From contig SVHC01000006.1 in the NCBI GenBank assembly GCA_015056055.1, positions 31,959 to 95,958 on the forward strand: DNA of 64,000 nt. Reading direction: 5' to 3'. Each line of letters opens with the position of its first letter. Within the stretch, counting starts at the first letter, position 1. The position numbers and the translations under genes are program-made. Below the pieces are notes generated by a model. It was not told the origin of the DNA. It saw only the letters and a program-made list of their open reading frames with translations, and did no database searches. The DNA comes from Clostridiales bacterium. Its GTDB lineage: Bacteria; Bacillota; Clostridia; Christensenellales; Aristaeellaceae. Positions 16,074-25,777 of the stretch are shown one piece after another.

Positions 16074-17141
16074 ATGTATAAAATGACTTCCAAAGAGCGC
16101 TTTCAGCGTGCATTTGAACACAAAGAGCCCGACCGCGTGGTCATGTGGGATTTTCCTTGGGCAAGTGCCCTGAACCGCTGGCGCACGGAAGGCATGCCGG
16201 AAGGCGTCAGCTATGAAGAGTACTTTGACGTTGACACCGTAGGCCGTGTGGTGCCGGATTCCTCGCCGCGTTATCCCGTATCCGTCGTTGCGGAGGATGA
16301 TACCTTCATCACCGTCAAAAATGAGTGGGGCACCACGGTGCGCAACTTCAAGCACGAAGTCACCACACCCGACTTTATGGACTTCACCATCGTAGACTGG
16401 GATTCCTGGCGCGCCGCAAAGGAACGCATCACGTCTGACCGCGACCGCATTCAGTGGGACTATCTGCAGAAGAACTACAAAAACTGGGTCAAGGAAGGCC
16501 GTTGGCTTTTGGGTGACGTTTACTGCACGTTCAACAACCTTTCCTCCGAGGTCATGGGCCTTGAAACCTTCCTTTTGAACATGTACGACGAACCTGAACT
16601 GGTCAAGGATATGATGCTTCACACGCTGGATGTCTGCCTGAAACAGCTGGACATGGCATGGGACGCAGGCTATACATTTGATATGCTCAATCTGCGCGAT
16701 GATCTTGGATACAAGGGAACGGCCTTTTTCTCTGTGGATATGTACAGGGAATTCATCAAGCCTGTGCACCAGCGGGCCGTTGACTGGGCGCGTCGGAAGG
16801 GGATCTTTGTTCGCCTGCACTCCTGCGGCAACATCAACTCTCTTCTCCCGGAAATCATGACCGTGGGCTTTGATGCCCTGCACCCAATGGAAGTCAAGGC
16901 CGGAATGAATCCCGAAGAGGTAAAAGCCAAATATGGCGACAAGCTCGTTCTGCACGGCGGTTTCAACGCCATGCTGTGGAGCGATAAAGAAACCATTCTT
17001 GCCGAAATCCGCCGCCTGCTGCCCATCCTGATGAAAGACGGCGCCTATATCTTTGCAAGCGACCACTCCATTCCAAAGCACGTATCCTTCGACACCATGA
17101 AGGCTGTGATTGAACTGGTTAAGGATATCGGCAGATTCTGA
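16074..17141 (+). CDS. uroporphyrinogen decarboxylase (URO-D) family protein
   Basis: A 355-residue protein of the URO-D superfamily, which contains heme-pathway decarboxylases and corrinoid methyltransferases such as MtaA. It starts MTSKERFQRAFEHKEPDRV, the family's typical N-terminus. A His-x-Cys pair is present in VRLHSCGNI, the first zinc ligands of the methyltransferase branch. At the later position where MtaA carries a Cys the text reads FASDHSIPKHV, so the third zinc ligand seems absent. The gene lies 24 bp after GH5 and 32 bp before an unknown gene. Proteins of this branch are common in sugar loci of gut Clostridia, but I cannot give a reaction. A true heme role is unlikely because no other heme gene is near. 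Confidence 0.75.
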   Translation: MYKMTSKERFQRAFEHKEPDRVVMWDFPWASALNRWRTEGMPEGVSYEEYFDVDTVGRVVPDSSPRYPVSVVAEDDTFITVKNEWGTTVRNFKHEVTTPDFMDFTIVDWDSWRAAKERITSDRDRIQWDYLQKNYKNWVKEGRWLLGDVYCTFNNLSSEVMGLETFLLNMYDEPELVKDMMLHTLDVCLKQLDMAWDAGYTFDMLNLRDDLGYKGTAFFSVDMYREFIKPVHQRAVDWARRKGIFVRLHSCGNINSLLPEIMTVGFDALHPMEVKAGMNPEEVKAKYGDKLVLHGGFNAMLWSDKETILAEIRRLLPILMKDGAYIFASDHSIPKHVSFDTMKAVIELVKDIGRF

Positions 17142-17173
17142 TTATCCCCATCAAGCGGAGGCAAAAAACGGCT

Positions 17174-17890
17174 ATGATTTTTGAAAAAGCGTTCTCCATT
17201 TTCACGCAAACGCCTGCGATCAATGTTTCCGTCCTCACCATAATTCAGCACGCCATTGAGCAGGAAATTGCCTCCTCCGAATTGTCCGCTCTCTTTTCCG
17301 GCATAGACGGTTCCATTGACCCGCAAAAAAGAAGATACGGAACATCCGCCCTTCTGGGGCCGCTTGGATATTATAACCCAACCAAGATCATGGAGCATAT
17401 TTGCAACAACGTCAGGCGCGGCCGCCTTTTGCGAAAAGAGCCATCCTCTCCTGTATTTGTATATGACTATGATCACGCAGGCGATATTGTTCGAATCACC
17501 AATTGCAGCTTGCGCATGGTTTCATATGCCCTGCATTATCCGGCGTACGATGTCTTTATCTGCAAAGAATCCGCCACTAACGAAATTGAACACATCTTGC
17601 TGCTTGAAAAAGATGAAAGTGGCCGCACCTCAAAATGGATCAGCTTCTACTGGCATAACAATATGAAAGTCATAGGCTTCGTGGATATCGAAGTGTATCG
17701 TTATATACCTACAGGTTTTACATGTACAGCCATGCACGGAATCAGCAGCGAACGCGGTATTTTTGAAGGCCTGTCCTGCGATGACTTCACATTCTATCTG
17801 GATGAAAAAGGCCGCGTGCAGACCATCGACTATCCATGCCGTGATGAGGTTCATCCCCGCTATCAGGCATTCATGCACCACCTCAATTAA
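17174..17890 (+). CDS. unknown protein, third gene of the GH5 operon
   Basis: A 238-residue protein that I do not recognise. It has no signal peptide or membrane segment. The second half is rich in aromatic and beta-type residues (HILLLEKDESG, WISFYWHNNMKVIGF, YRYIPTGF), suggesting a beta-sandwich or lipocalin-like fold. GGAGG lies 10-14 bases before the ATG and the gene sits 32 bp after the URO-D gene, so it is probably translated from the same mRNA. A strong hairpin follows. Confidence 0.6.
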   Translation: MIFEKAFSIFTQTPAINVSVLTIIQHAIEQEIASSELSALFSGIDGSIDPQKRRYGTSALLGPLGYYNPTKIMEHICNNVRRGRLLRKEPSSPVFVYDYDHAGDIVRITNCSLRMVSYALHYPAYDVFICKESATNEIEHILLLEKDESGRTSKWISFYWHNNMKVIGFVDIEVYRYIPTGFTCTAMHGISSERGIFEGLSCDDFTFYLDEKGRVQTIDYPCRDEVHPRYQAFMHHLN

Positions 17891-17900
17891 AGCTGAAACA

Positions 17901-17949
17901 AAAGGTCTGAAACCGCAATCGGAAACATCCATTGCGATTTCAGACCTTT
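17901..17949. terminator. bidirectional terminator
   Basis: A 19-bp stem with one mismatch: the arm AAAGGTCTGAAA (17901-17912) continues to 17919 and pairs with the arm ending TTTCAGACCTTT at 17949. It separates the GH5 operon from the convergent glycyl radical enzyme operon. Confidence 0.85.
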
Positions 17950-17961
17950 ATTCATATAACT

Positions 17962-19944
17962 CTATATACCGTAGCTGGTTCTGTCGATCACCGTCTGCTG
18001 AAGTTCGGGCGACAGGCGGGTGAAATACTCGGAATATCCGCCGATGCGAACCACCAGATTCGGATACTTTTCGGGATGTTCCCGCGCATCCAGCATATCT
18101 TCCCGGCTTACGCAGGTAACCTGCATCTGCATGCCGCCCTTATCGAAATAGCCCTTTACCAGGGGCTGCAGTGCCTTGGAAATCTTTGCGGCGTCCAGTC
18201 TTACGTTGAGAACAGGAGTACCGATCAATTTTGCCTGACAAAGTGATGCTGCACTGTTCAAAAGAGCGGTTACGCCCTGGATATCATTGCCCTGAAGAGC
18301 TCCGATGCAATCGCACAGCGGAGCACCATTTTTTCTTCCGTCGGGCGTCGCCCCGATTCCCCTGCCCGCATCGGCATATGTTGTAAACTGAATGGAGGAA
18401 GGCAGGAATTTACCGCCAAGATAAGGCGTTTTTCCTTCAAACACAGCGCACAGGTCACCGGAGACGCGCGCTGCCATGGCATTGGCTTCCTCGTTGTCCA
18501 CACCGTGCCTTGCAACATTCGAAAAGCGTTTGAAATCCTCGCCCTCGTCCATGCGTTTCAGCAGCTCGGCTCCGCTCATAGCATTGTCCGCAAAAACAAG
18601 TCTGTTGATTACCAGCAGGGAATCCACAACATTTATGATTCCCGCCATATTGACAACGCTCCAGTAATATCTGGCTCCGCCGGCATTGTACTCCTTTTCG
18701 CTGTCGATGCAATCATCAATCAGCAAGGTGCGCATGACCTGCGGCATAAACTCGGCGCGATTTTTCTGAGATTCGCTGATTCCGTCAAATACAATATTCG
18801 CCTGTCTGCAATACTCTTCAAGGAATGCACCGTAAAACGCCTCAAAACTCTGTGCCTCGGGCAGCGCTTCGCGCATGACCTTTTCAAAAATTGCTGCGAC
18901 ATTGATTCCCGCATCAAGAGAGCCTACATTGCTCATTCCGACAAGCATAGTTTCCGTGCAGCCGCCGCCCGAGAAGCAGAGGCGGTCTTCTGCGGGAATA
19001 TGCGGGAACAGATCTGCAAGGGTATTCTGGTAAGCCTCCTCATTGTACAGACTGGGCGAGCCGCCGCCTGCATATATCGAATCCAGCGCAGCATCCCACA
19101 CTTCCTGAGGCATATCTTTGGTTACGCGCAATTCAAGACTCGGCCTGCGCAGACCCTTGATTGCCCGCAGACACTGCACTGTAAGCGCATTGTAATCCGG
19201 GCCAAGCGCACCGGACCAGCCGTTGTTCGCGTCTACATTTTTGAAGAAGCAGCGGAGAATCTCCGTTACATCCTCCCCCTTATAAAAATCGATCAGATCC
19301 GCATCGGGTCTGCCAACATTATCACAGCCATCCATGTAATAGATGAAATTCCAGCAAACGATCGCCTCATACAGCGTATCGGCCGGCTTGAAGGGCACCT
19401 TCTGAAGCGCCTTATACAGTTCGGAATCCGGCGCAGTTTCCCTTACCGCCTGCAAAGCTCTGCCATGCAAGTGACGGATTCCGCAAAGAACGTCCAGAAG
19501 TCCGTCGCGCATGTCGGTATCTTTCATTTTGCTGACGCGCTCTTCGTAGCTGTCCAATCCTTCCCGCACGATGCGGCGGAAATTGGGATGGGAATGCGTA
19601 TACATGATTCCGCCGACGGTATGACCCCAGACTACAGAAGGCCGATAGGCAGAAAGAAACTTGTCCACGCGCTTGGCGACCTCAGCATCTTCTTTATACA
19701 GCCTTCCATAGTCGGCGGATACCGTATAAGAATAGCAGTGCTTTATCGCCATTTTCTGTTCGCTTGTTCCGCACGGATAAAGCGGGCCGCCATCATACGC
19801 AGGCAAATTGTAGTTTTCCAGATACCTTCTCATCGCCCGCGAAAAACGCTTAAAGCGCGGCTTTTCCGGTTCCTCAAAAAGACCCGCGGCGTAAAATTCA
19901 CCCATAGCTTCCAATCTGTTTTTTATATCAATGCAGTTTTCCAT
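17962..19944 (-). CDS. glycyl radical enzyme (pyruvate formate-lyase family), unknown substrate
   Basis: A 660-residue glycyl radical enzyme, short for the family (usually 750-850). The C-terminal glycyl loop reads VRIGGYSEYF with the radical Gly at about 636. The thiyl site reads SGGGCTETM (Cys329, Glu331); most members have Cys-x-Glu-Pro, so the Pro is replaced by Thr. The start at 19944 is favoured by AAAGGTG 9-15 bases upstream; an earlier ATG at 19977 overlaps the preceding stop but lacks a site. It is third in an operon after an MFS transporter and an esterase. No radical SAM activase lies nearby, so activation must come in trans. It may be a dehydratase or C-C lyase for a sugar-derived polyol, but this is inference. 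Confidence 0.85.
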   Translation of the reverse strand: MENCIDIKNRLEAMGEFYAAGLFEEPEKPRFKRFSRAMRRYLENYNLPAYDGGPLYPCGTSEQKMAIKHCYSYTVSADYGRLYKEDAEVAKRVDKFLSAYRPSVVWGHTVGGIMYTHSHPNFRRIVREGLDSYEERVSKMKDTDMRDGLLDVLCGIRHLHGRALQAVRETAPDSELYKALQKVPFKPADTLYEAIVCWNFIYYMDGCDNVGRPDADLIDFYKGEDVTEILRCFFKNVDANNGWSGALGPDYNALTVQCLRAIKGLRRPSLELRVTKDMPQEVWDAALDSIYAGGGSPSLYNEEAYQNTLADLFPHIPAEDRLCFSGGGCTETMLVGMSNVGSLDAGINVAAIFEKVMREALPEAQSFEAFYGAFLEEYCRQANIVFDGISESQKNRAEFMPQVMRTLLIDDCIDSEKEYNAGGARYYWSVVNMAGIINVVDSLLVINRLVFADNAMSGAELLKRMDEGEDFKRFSNVARHGVDNEEANAMAARVSGDLCAVFEGKTPYLGGKFLPSSIQFTTYADAGRGIGATPDGRKNGAPLCDCIGALQGNDIQGVTALLNSAASLCQAKLIGTPVLNVRLDAAKISKALQPLVKGYFDKGGMQMQVTCVSREDMLDAREHPEKYPNLVVRIGGYSEYFTRLSPELQQTVIDRTSYGI

Positions 19945-19969
19945 CTTCCCGGCACCTTTCCTGTTTCTT

Positions 19970-21028
19970 TCAGTCATTTAGATGTCCCACAAAAAAATTG
20001 TATCCTACGTCCTCTGCCGCCACTTCATGCACGCCTTCGCTTCGGTAGAAAAGCAGCTTATCGCGTGCTCCCAAGACCTCAAAATATTTTTCTGTTTCCG
20101 CATACTCTTCGCATGCCTGATCATATGGATACAACTCATCATTCACGCCATTTTCAATATACAATGCTCTCGGCGCAATCAAAGCCGCGATCTCGGCTTC
20201 ACCAAACATGAAAGCCGAATCCGGCCAGAACAAATCCGGCCTGCACATTTTTACCGGATCCTTAAACCGATCGAAGAAAGAGCACGAAACAAAAGCGCTT
20301 TTTATTCGCGTATCCGCAGCCGAAGCATACAGCGTGAAAAATCCACCATACGAAAGACCCATCATGCCGATTTTCGTTTCATCAATCTTCTCATGGGCTA
20401 TCAGGTAATCAATTGCGCATTCCACATTGTATATTTCCAATGCCATCATGCTTCCGCCCACGGCTTTCAGCTGAACGTCGAAGCGGTTTCTGTCCGCCGG
20501 GGTATTGATTCCCCTCTCTGCATCATTCCAAATCAGATTCTGCGGGCAGAACATCAGCATTCCGCCTTCCAGAAACCTGCCGCCGATGTTCTTGCACTGG
20601 TCGCATTTGTGTTCCCCATGTGCAATCAGATTTTCCACAAAATAGCCGCCGCCCGGATGCTGGATAACAAGCGGACACCCTTCTTTGCGCACGGTCGGCT
20701 CATACAAAATTCCTTCATACCACATGCCCGGAAGTGTTTCGAAACTAAGCCGATATATCTTCACAAAGCCGGTTTCTTCCAGCAATTCCTTCTTATAGGG
20801 AACCGCTGTTCCTTCCCTGTATTCCGTCAGAGGCCATCCCAGCATCTGTATATATTGTCGGCGATATTCTTCCGTGCGGCCCTTCAGTTTTTCCGGCGAA
20901 ATAAAGTCCCGCCGCTTCTGTTTGGCGGCTTCCACTCTTTCGGATACGACTTTCTGAATGCCGTTATAGTATAGATTTCTGGCTTCCTCGCCCCAGGAGC
21001 TTGTCAATTGCAGTTCCTGATACTTCAT
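19970..21028 (-). CDS. alpha/beta hydrolase, acetyl xylan esterase-like
   Basis: A 352-residue alpha/beta hydrolase with nucleophile elbow GLSYGG, QHPGGGY near the oxyanion hole, and a late ENGVNDELYP (acid) and EGVHEV (His). Its length and layout fit the acetyl-xylan-esterase/dienelactone-hydrolase branch. No signal peptide. GGAGGGG lies upstream of the chosen ATG at 21028. It lies between an MFS transporter and a glycyl radical enzyme, suggesting that an imported ester is hydrolysed before radical chemistry. Four Cys or His residues in EHKCDQCKNIGG might bind a metal; this is only a pattern. Confidence 0.75.
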   Translation of the reverse strand: MKYQELQLTSSWGEEARNLYYNGIQKVVSERVEAAKQKRRDFISPEKLKGRTEEYRRQYIQMLGWPLTEYREGTAVPYKKELLEETGFVKIYRLSFETLPGMWYEGILYEPTVRKEGCPLVIQHPGGGYFVENLIAHGEHKCDQCKNIGGRFLEGGMLMFCPQNLIWNDAERGINTPADRNRFDVQLKAVGGSMMALEIYNVECAIDYLIAHEKIDETKIGMMGLSYGGFFTLYASAADTRIKSAFVSCSFFDRFKDPVKMCRPDLFWPDSAFMFGEAEIAALIAPRALYIENGVNDELYPYDQACEEYAETEKYFEVLGARDKLLFYRSEGVHEVAAEDVGYNFFVGHLND

Positions 21029-21057
21029 TTCCACCCCTCCGTTCAACCGTCGAATCG

Positions 21058-22269
21058 TCAGTCTTTCATCTGATCCCGGAAGTGATGAAAGTACATCACG
21101 CCGCCAGCCAGATAAATCGCCGCAGCAATGAGCATTGTCACAAAGGGATATACATCAATCATCCGTCCGAATGCCATTACCAGAATACAATTCACGCCGT
21201 TGCATGCCATCATGCGCAAAGAGGAAATCAGCGGAAGATCTTCCGATGCGGTAGAACGCAGTACGCCATTTGGAATCGCGCAATCCGAAATGCAGGTAAA
21301 CAGCAGCAACACAAAATACAATGCCAAAAACCCGATTACCCCATCGACAAACGGCACAAGCAAAAGGCATGCAATCTCAATCCCAAAGGGAACCAGAACC
21401 AGCCAGCCTGAACGAATCCGCTTGCACAGGCGCGCAAACAGCAAATTTCCCATAAGCTGCGCCGCAACGCCGACAACGATCAGATAGCCGCTTTGCGCCG
21501 CATTGAGCGCAACCCTTTGCATACCCACCATCGGAAAATAGTAAATACCCGTCATACCTGCGCCGCGCAAAAAGTGCGGCAGCATTCTCATAAGAAATGC
21601 CCTGTCCCTGATGCGTTCAAACAGCTGCCTGAATTGAATTCCGCCGTGAGAAGCGCTTTCCTGCGCCTCCTCGGGATTTTTTATCAGCCTGTAGCGCGTG
21701 CCAAACCATGCGGAAAGCACCATAAACAAAAACGCCACTGCAAAAAAGCCGATGTACGCCGCATTTCCGCTTTCCGGGGATATCATCGCTGCGCCAATAA
21801 GACTGATCGCCGCCGCAATCAGGCAACCAATACTGCCGCTTTTTCCGACAACCGAGCCATACTCGCTTCTCGGGAACAATCGCGGGATCACCGTAAACTC
21901 CGATGAATACTTAAATGCCAGAAAAATACAGTACAGCGCGTTTCCGCCCAGAATGAGCGCCAGCGCCGTCTTTCCGCCGAACAAACCGCTGATCAAAAGG
22001 CATGACGGATACAGCGCCATCAAAAATGCATTGATCAGCATGGTCTTATAATAGTCCCCGTTTTTCGGCCGAAAAAGTGAAAACAAAAAGTAGGCACACA
22101 TGGCAAAAGCCGTACTGACCGCGCCCAGTGAAGCCACATCTTCCGTCCCAAGTCCCAGATTCAGCATAAATGACTGTATGTAGCCATTGGAGATCAAGTT
22201 GACTGCCGTTGTATAGGACAGCATCGACAACACAAACAGTGTTTTGTTGCCAAAGGCTCTCTTTGTCAT
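21058..22269 (-). CDS. MFS transporter
   Basis: A 403-residue integral membrane protein with about twelve hydrophobic segments, typical of a major facilitator permease. The middle loop (about residues 195-225) is hydrophilic (RYRLIKNPEEAQESASHGG), as expected between the two six-helix bundles. It is first in the operon with the esterase and the glycyl radical enzyme, so it probably imports their substrate. Its promoter is at 22330-22358. Confidence 0.8.
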   Translation of the reverse strand: MTKRAFGNKTLFVLSMLSYTTAVNLISNGYIQSFMLNLGLGTEDVASLGAVSTAFAMCAYFLFSLFRPKNGDYYKTMLINAFLMALYPSCLLISGLFGGKTALALILGGNALYCIFLAFKYSSEFTVIPRLFPRSEYGSVVGKSGSIGCLIAAAISLIGAAMISPESGNAAYIGFFAVAFLFMVLSAWFGTRYRLIKNPEEAQESASHGGIQFRQLFERIRDRAFLMRMLPHFLRGAGMTGIYYFPMVGMQRVALNAAQSGYLIVVGVAAQLMGNLLFARLCKRIRSGWLVLVPFGIEIACLLLVPFVDGVIGFLALYFVLLLFTCISDCAIPNGVLRSTASEDLPLISSLRMMACNGVNCILVMAFGRMIDVYPFVTMLIAAAIYLAGGVMYFHHFRDQMKD

Positions 22270-22329
22270 ATGTTATACGGCCTTTCTGTAATTTCATCAC
22301 GCATTTATCATACTTCTGCGCACAGATAC

Positions 22330-22358
22330 AATATAGCAAAAAAAGCAAAATGCGTCAA
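22330..22358 (-). promoter_or_regulatory. promoter of the MFS-esterase-glycyl radical enzyme operon
   Basis: On the minus strand TTGACG (22358-22353), 17-bp spacer, TATATT (22335-22330). Confidence 0.8.
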
Positions 22359-22434
22359 TCGCTTTAAGTACCCGTCCGTCTTAAAATCATATCTATCCGA
22401 AAGTCAGGAATATGCCACAGGATACAGATTTCAA

Positions 22435-22463
22435 TGGACTTCATGAAAAATATGCGCTATAAT
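22435..22463 (+). promoter_or_regulatory. promoter of the TIR-RyR locus
   Basis: TGGACT (22435-22440), 17-bp spacer, TATAAT (22458-22463), 36 bp before the TIR gene start. The -35 is imperfect. Confidence 0.6.
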
Positions 22464-22498
22464 AATTGTATACCTTCAAATATCAAAAGGAGGATCGT

Positions 22499-25400
22499 AT
22501 GGATCGATCATACATTGCCTTTATCAGTTATAAGCATACGGAGCGCGACGCGGCAATTGCCAAGCTGATCCATACGCTGATTGAAAACTATGTAGTTCCA
22601 AAGGCGCTGCGAACAAACGGCAAAAAGCTTGGAATCGTTTTTCGCGATGAAGAAGAATTGCCGATCGCAAGCAACCTGTCGGAAACCATCTGCTCCGCGT
22701 TGGACGCAACGCGCTATCTGATCGTCATCTGTTCGAAGGAATCCAAAAAATCCGTCTGGGTTTCCCGCGAGGTCAATTACTTTCTCCGCAATCACGATGC
22801 TGACAGTGTCTTTGTTGTCCTTGTTGACGGGGAACCGGACGATGTATTCCCCCATGAGCTGACCTATGTTCGTGACAAGAAAACAGGTATATATCAGAAT
22901 GTAGAACCGCTTGCACTGGATGTCCGCGCAGACAGCACTGCTGCCGCACTTAAGAAAGTCAAAATGCATATCAGGAAATTATATGCAGGCATGCTTGGCT
23001 GTTCCTATGACAATCTGGTTCATCGTGAAAAGGCACGCAAACTTAGGCGCATTGCAGCGCTGTCAACGCTCGGCATGCTATTCGCCGGTTGCTTTATCGG
23101 CATGCTCTTCGTCAAAAACAGGGAACTTTCTCAAAAGAATAACGAACTGACCACCGCAATCGAGCTTGCTCTCAACAGAGAATCCAAACTATTGGTGGAA
23201 CAGGCAGATGAAGCTCTGCAGAACAGGGATATTGCCGCAGCCCTAAAATACGCAAGCGATGCTCTCTATTCCGAAGATATCGAACGCCCGTATTATGCTC
23301 CCGCCGAGCGTGTACTCTTTCAGGCGGCTGATGTACTGCACGAAAATGCGCCCGCCATTCTGCTTTCAAAAATTGCACTCCACCATTACGCCCCGATCGA
23401 AACACTTACCTATTCCGCAGACGGCAGCGCAGTATACACAATAGATGTCTACGGCACGGTAAGCTGCTTTGATTCAGCCTCAGGAGATTTGCTTTGGGAT
23501 GTAAATCTCCCGGAGCGCGAGTTCAACAGGGCTGCAGCACCTCAAATCCTGTACGATAGCAAAAACAGCCTTGTCGCCTGCTATTACGATGATATTCTTT
23601 CCGGTTTGGACGCAACGACAGGAAATATTGCATGGCGGGTCGAATTGGAAAATACTGTCGCATGCGGATTTTTCTTCGACGAAGCAGAACACAAGTTAGC
23701 GTACATTGAGGAACTGCTAACGCAGCCTTGCGAATACAACTTCGTCACTGTTTCAACCCATGACGGCAGTATACTGCATAAAATCTTATTGCCAATAAAT
23801 ACCACAAGCGGAAGCTACAATTTTGCCGGAGCTTTTGCCGGGTCTGATATGTTTGCAGGGACGGTATTTAAAACAGAAGAAGGCAGCACAAAATCACTTT
23901 TCTATACCGTTGATCTTTCGAAAAATGCAGTGACCTTTGCAGAAAACACATCCGCGATCAACGCTTCGAATCATATGCGCACGTTCTGCGTTGGCAACAA
24001 CCGGGCACTTGTTTTAGGCTATCAGCCTCATGAGCTGTTTCTGCAATGTTTTGACCTGACAACGAACACTCTCCTATGGGAAAGCGCAACCAACGTCGAA
24101 GGCTCCGTATCCGAGTATTCCGACTGCTATATTGTTCCAAACGCAAACTGCTTGATTCTTGCCGTCGGCAATTGCATGTGCGTGATTAACAGCGAAAGCG
24201 GCGAATTCGAATCTTCCATAACACGCCATTCCGCTATCGTTAAAATGCTTCCACTTAGAAACTCCATGTTCAGCCTTGTTCTGGCCAACGGTCAATATGC
24301 CGTGGGATGGAACACCAATTCCGGCATTCTGTACGATTCGCTTCTCTCTTCTGTATCCATTGACCTGCCGGATGTTTCTGAAGTGTTTTTTCACAACGGC
24401 GGCATCATCCAACCGCATTTCACAGAAAATGTATATGATGGACTTACCAGTCTGCCGCCACAGGAGGGCGGAGGCAGCATAACCTACCTTTCCAAGGACA
24501 GGTGTACCGCCTATGTAACATCTGCGCTGCCTGCCGTAGCGTTGTCTGAGAGTATTCCCATTACTGCCGAAAATTCCGTTCCCCTCAAGGTGGGAGACTT
24601 CATTGATGAGCACCCGCAAGGCAATGTTCTTATGATTCCGTCCTCCTTTGCATCAGAATCTGTTTTTGTCATAGTGGATACCGAAAACCATACTCTCAAA
24701 ACCATTCCCAGCCCCGATAATATGACACGGTATGATACAATTGCCCACCTGAGCAAAGATTGCCGGAATATCCTTACATGCACAAAATCCGGTGATATTC
24801 AGCGCATTGACATGAACGGCAATGCTTCTGTCCTTTCAGACCGCGAAACGATTACGCTGCAAGTTGCAGACACCGAGACCTATGTGGTTTCTTTCACCAG
24901 GTCGGATGCCGCACGACTGATATCGAGCGGACAAATCGTCACGGCAAGAAGCGATGGAAAAAGTCTCACTTTCTGGCTGGACGGTGACAACGAAACTTCC
25001 GTCTTGTTTCCGGAAGATGTTTGCTGCCTGTCTACCGGCACGCGCTCGATTTACTCCATGCTGCATGCAGGAGAAAACGGACTGATTCTTCTGGCCGATT
25101 TTCTTTCCGAAAATGCAGAAGAAGTTGAAAATTTTGTCGTATATGACCTGCATGCACAGAAGTGGAAACTGATTCCGGATGTCGCCCGTGGTACGGATGA
25201 GCGCCTGATTGTTTTTGCGCAGAACTTGCCCTTATTTGCAGTCTATGATGCCGACATGAATATACGCTTGTATGACTATGATACTGCAGCGCCGGTACAA
25301 TGCATCCGCACCGAACTTCCACCGCGGTCTATTCATAGCATCGGAATGCTTATGGATGATCAGTATATGTATGTCCTGTCCTATGATGGTCAGTTTATGC

Positions 25401-25714
25401 TTTACCGCACAGCAACGGGCCAAATGGTGTTTCGTACAGTATTGGTCTCAGCCGTTGATACTAACATCTTTTCAAGTTGGTTTGACTCGGAAAACAGCCG
25501 CCTGTATATATGTGTTAAGGACAACGCCATCTGTATCGATGTACGCTCATGGGAAGAGCTTTTCAGCGTGAAGGATTTCAAGTTCTACAGTTCTGCACAG
25601 AATGAAGTTTACACATACAGCTATGATGCGGCAATTTCCGGCAATTCTCTGAAGGCAATTCCGATTCCCACCACATCGGAGCTGATTCATATGTCACTGG
25701 ACGCCCTCCACTAA
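22499..25714 (+). CDS. transmembrane TIR receptor with a PQQ/WD-type beta-propeller
   Basis: A 1071-residue single-pass protein. Residues 4 to about 150 are a TIR domain: AFISYKHTERD (first strand), VFRDEEELPIASN (BB-loop region), LIVICSKES, then SVWVSREVNYF, where Glu91 sits four residues after Trp87, as the catalytic Glu of TIR NADases does. Residues 178-185 are basic, 186-205 are one membrane helix, then a helical, TPR-like stretch (NKD-rich, about 210-260). From about 290 to the end is a beta-propeller with PQQ-type repeats such as FDSASGDLLWDV and LDATTGNIAWRV. By the positive-inside rule the TIR domain is cytosolic and the propeller outside. AAAGGAGG precedes the ATG. The next gene, 63 bp on, encodes a membrane RyR protein, the likely partner. 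Confidence 0.85.
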   Translation: MDRSYIAFISYKHTERDAAIAKLIHTLIENYVVPKALRTNGKKLGIVFRDEEELPIASNLSETICSALDATRYLIVICSKESKKSVWVSREVNYFLRNHDADSVFVVLVDGEPDDVFPHELTYVRDKKTGIYQNVEPLALDVRADSTAAALKKVKMHIRKLYAGMLGCSYDNLVHREKARKLRRIAALSTLGMLFAGCFIGMLFVKNRELSQKNNELTTAIELALNRESKLLVEQADEALQNRDIAAALKYASDALYSEDIERPYYAPAERVLFQAADVLHENAPAILLSKIALHHYAPIETLTYSADGSAVYTIDVYGTVSCFDSASGDLLWDVNLPEREFNRAAAPQILYDSKNSLVACYYDDILSGLDATTGNIAWRVELENTVACGFFFDEAEHKLAYIEELLTQPCEYNFVTVSTHDGSILHKILLPINTTSGSYNFAGAFAGSDMFAGTVFKTEEGSTKSLFYTVDLSKNAVTFAENTSAINASNHMRTFCVGNNRALVLGYQPHELFLQCFDLTTNTLLWESATNVEGSVSEYSDCYIVPNANCLILAVGNCMCVINSESGEFESSITRHSAIVKMLPLRNSMFSLVLANGQYAVGWNTNSGILYDSLLSSVSIDLPDVSEVFFHNGGIIQPHFTENVYDGLTSLPPQEGGGSITYLSKDRCTAYVTSALPAVALSESIPITAENSVPLKVGDFIDEHPQGNVLMIPSSFASESVFVIVDTENHTLKTIPSPDNMTRYDTIAHLSKDCRNILTCTKSGDIQRIDMNGNASVLSDRETITLQVADTETYVVSFTRSDAARLISSGQIVTARSDGKSLTFWLDGDNETSVLFPEDVCCLSTGTRSIYSMLHAGENGLILLADFLSENAEEVENFVVYDLHAQKWKLIPDVARGTDERLIVFAQNLPLFAVYDADMNIRLYDYDTAAPVQCIRTELPPRSIHSIGMLMDDQYMYVLSYDGQFMLYRTATGQMVFRTVLVSAVDTNIFSSWFDSENSRLYICVKDNAICIDVRSWEELFSVKDFKFYSSAQNEVYTYSYDAAISGNSLKAIPIPTTSELIHMSLDALH

Positions 25715-25777
25715 AACTGTCGCAAAACCGCAAACAAAATGATTACGCGCCGAATGCGCAGAAGTACAGGAGCAACT

